Positions 63,413 to 64,000 of a DNA stretch of 64,000 nucleotides are shown here, piece after piece. Positions within the stretch are counted from its first letter, which is position 1, and the number at the start of each line of letters is the position of its first letter. Source of the DNA: PWPR01 sp046542315 (GTDB lineage: Bacteria > Bacillota > UBA994 > PWPR01). The notes below the pieces were generated by a model, which was not told where the DNA came from, did not search any database, and worked only from the letters and a program-made list of their open reading frames with translations. Position numbers and translations under genes: made by a program. The DNA lies in contig JBKHBO010000002.1 of the NCBI GenBank assembly GCA_046542315.1, positions 1-64,000 of the forward strand, written 5' to 3'.

Positions 63413-64000
63413 TGGAATCAACAAGAGTATTTTTAAGGGGTCTTAATGCAAGGATAGCTATTGAAAGATATGATGGACCACTTTACTATGCTTTATTTCC
63501 TCGAGCTCTAAAATATATGTGTAAGTGGGAAACTGGAGAAAAAGAAGATTTTGAAACTATGGAACAATGGCTATCAATGAATAATATAACAGAGCAAGAA
63601 AATGATATTCTTTACCCAAAAATCCCACTTCTAACTGCAGACGTAGCAAAGGAATACCAAAAGCGTATAACTGCTGAGTTAAAAGACGACTTGTGTGGTC
63701 TTGAGCATATAAGGAAAATAAAGGATAAATTTGAAAATTGGGATGAGGTTGGGTATAATTTTGTATCTCAGATTATTCTGGGTGTTTTATGGTTCAATGC
63801 TTGGATGAAATCAAGTGATCATCCAGATGAACCTGCAGCTTTAATAATAACAGATATTGATTTAAGCCCTGTATTTATAAATGGCATAGTTCCTCTTAAA
63901 GGTAATGAAATTATATCATACTGGCAAACTAATCAATTAGGTCATCCTGATACATTAAATGATACTTTAAATGATAAAGCAGTAATAAAGTCTTTAGAAT
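63412..64000 (+). CDS. Unknown protein, third gene of module 2 (partial at right edge)
   Basis: An open frame beginning MESTRVFLRGLNARIAIERY overlaps the barrel-protein stop by one base (TAATG) and runs for 196 codons to the edge without a stop. It is soluble-looking, with no signal peptide or membrane helix. I recognise no known domain. The strict overlap of three successive genes indicates one translational unit. The corresponding place after module 1 holds no homologue. The C-terminus lies outside the window. Confidence 0.65.
   Translation, partial: MESTRVFLRGLNARIAIERYDGPLYYALFPRALKYMCKWETGEKEDFETMEQWLSMNNITEQENDILYPKIPLLTADVAKEYQKRITAELKDDLCGLEHIRKIKDKFENWDEVGYNFVSQIILGVLWFNAWMKSSDHPDEPAALIITDIDLSPVFINGIVPLKGNEIISYWQTNQLGHPDTLNDTLNDKAVIKSLE

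Overview
The window is a dense, AT-rich, almost entirely chromosomal housekeeping segment of a low-GC, Gram-positive, anaerobic bacterium of the Clostridia type. The sequence shows strong Shine-Dalgarno sites, many TTG and GTG starts, a division and cell-wall cluster, PASTA kinase and PASTA penicillin-binding protein, SCIFF peptide with its radical SAM maturase, PyrR attenuation, and a complete histidine fermentation operon. The MurE ligase carries the DNPR motif of the meso-diaminopimelate type. A proteolytic or amino-acid-fermenting lifestyle is an inference from hut genes, the M20 peptidase remnant and the MutL/GlmL-like genes. No rRNA, tRNA, insertion sequence, prophage or CRISPR array was seen.

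Layout. 1-3909: a threonine synthase-like PLP enzyme (minus), an MFS carrier and a MATE/MOP-type carrier. 3913-6869: module 1, a MutL/GlmL-like ASKHA ATPase followed by a protein of repeated lipoyl-like barrels. 6922-14298: aspartate aminotransferase, a flavodoxin-like Fe-S protein, endonuclease III, a MATE pump, a HypE-like protein, Hsp33 and two-subunit fumarase. 14355-26412: a contracted dcw cluster (mraZ, rsmH, ftsL, PASTA-PBP, murE, murF, mraY, ftsW, ftsQ/divIB, ftsA, ftsZ) lacking murD, murG, murC and murB. 26421-32482: nrdR, an HlyD-like gene, yggS, yggT, lspA, rluD, the PyrR attenuator with pyrR and uraA. 32503-46801: rqcH (minus), then yicC-gmk-rpoZ and a long run priA-def-fmt-peptidase-rsmB-rlmN-stp-prkC-rsgA-rpe. 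46822-52198: rpmB (minus), asp23-like, fakA, rsmD, coaD, SCIFF, scfB and a GIY-YIG-like gene. 52221-53525: a doubly frameshifted M20 amidohydrolase. 53717-60097: a leader peptide plus terminator followed by hutH-hutU-ftcD-hutI-fchA. 60133-64000: a long inverted repeat, then module 2 (a second MutL-like ATPase and barrel protein), with a third unknown gene running off the right edge.

How the genes work together. The hut operon converts histidine through urocanate, imidazolonepropionate and formiminoglutamate to glutamate, passing the one-carbon unit to tetrahydrofolate. The neighbouring MutL-like genes belong to a family known beside B12-dependent glutamate and ornithine mutases, so a link to fermentation of the resulting amino acids is plausible but unproven. 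The dcw, PASTA kinase/phosphatase, lspA and peptidoglycan genes form the envelope and division set. The translation and repair block (def, fmt, rsmB, rlmN, rsgA, rqcH, rluD, rsmD) is ordinary for Firmicutes.

Most unusual items: two diverged copies of the MutL-plus-barrel gene pair, the possible peptide-coding attenuator in front of hutH, the contracted dcw cluster, and the 18-bp-arm inverted repeat between hut and module 2.
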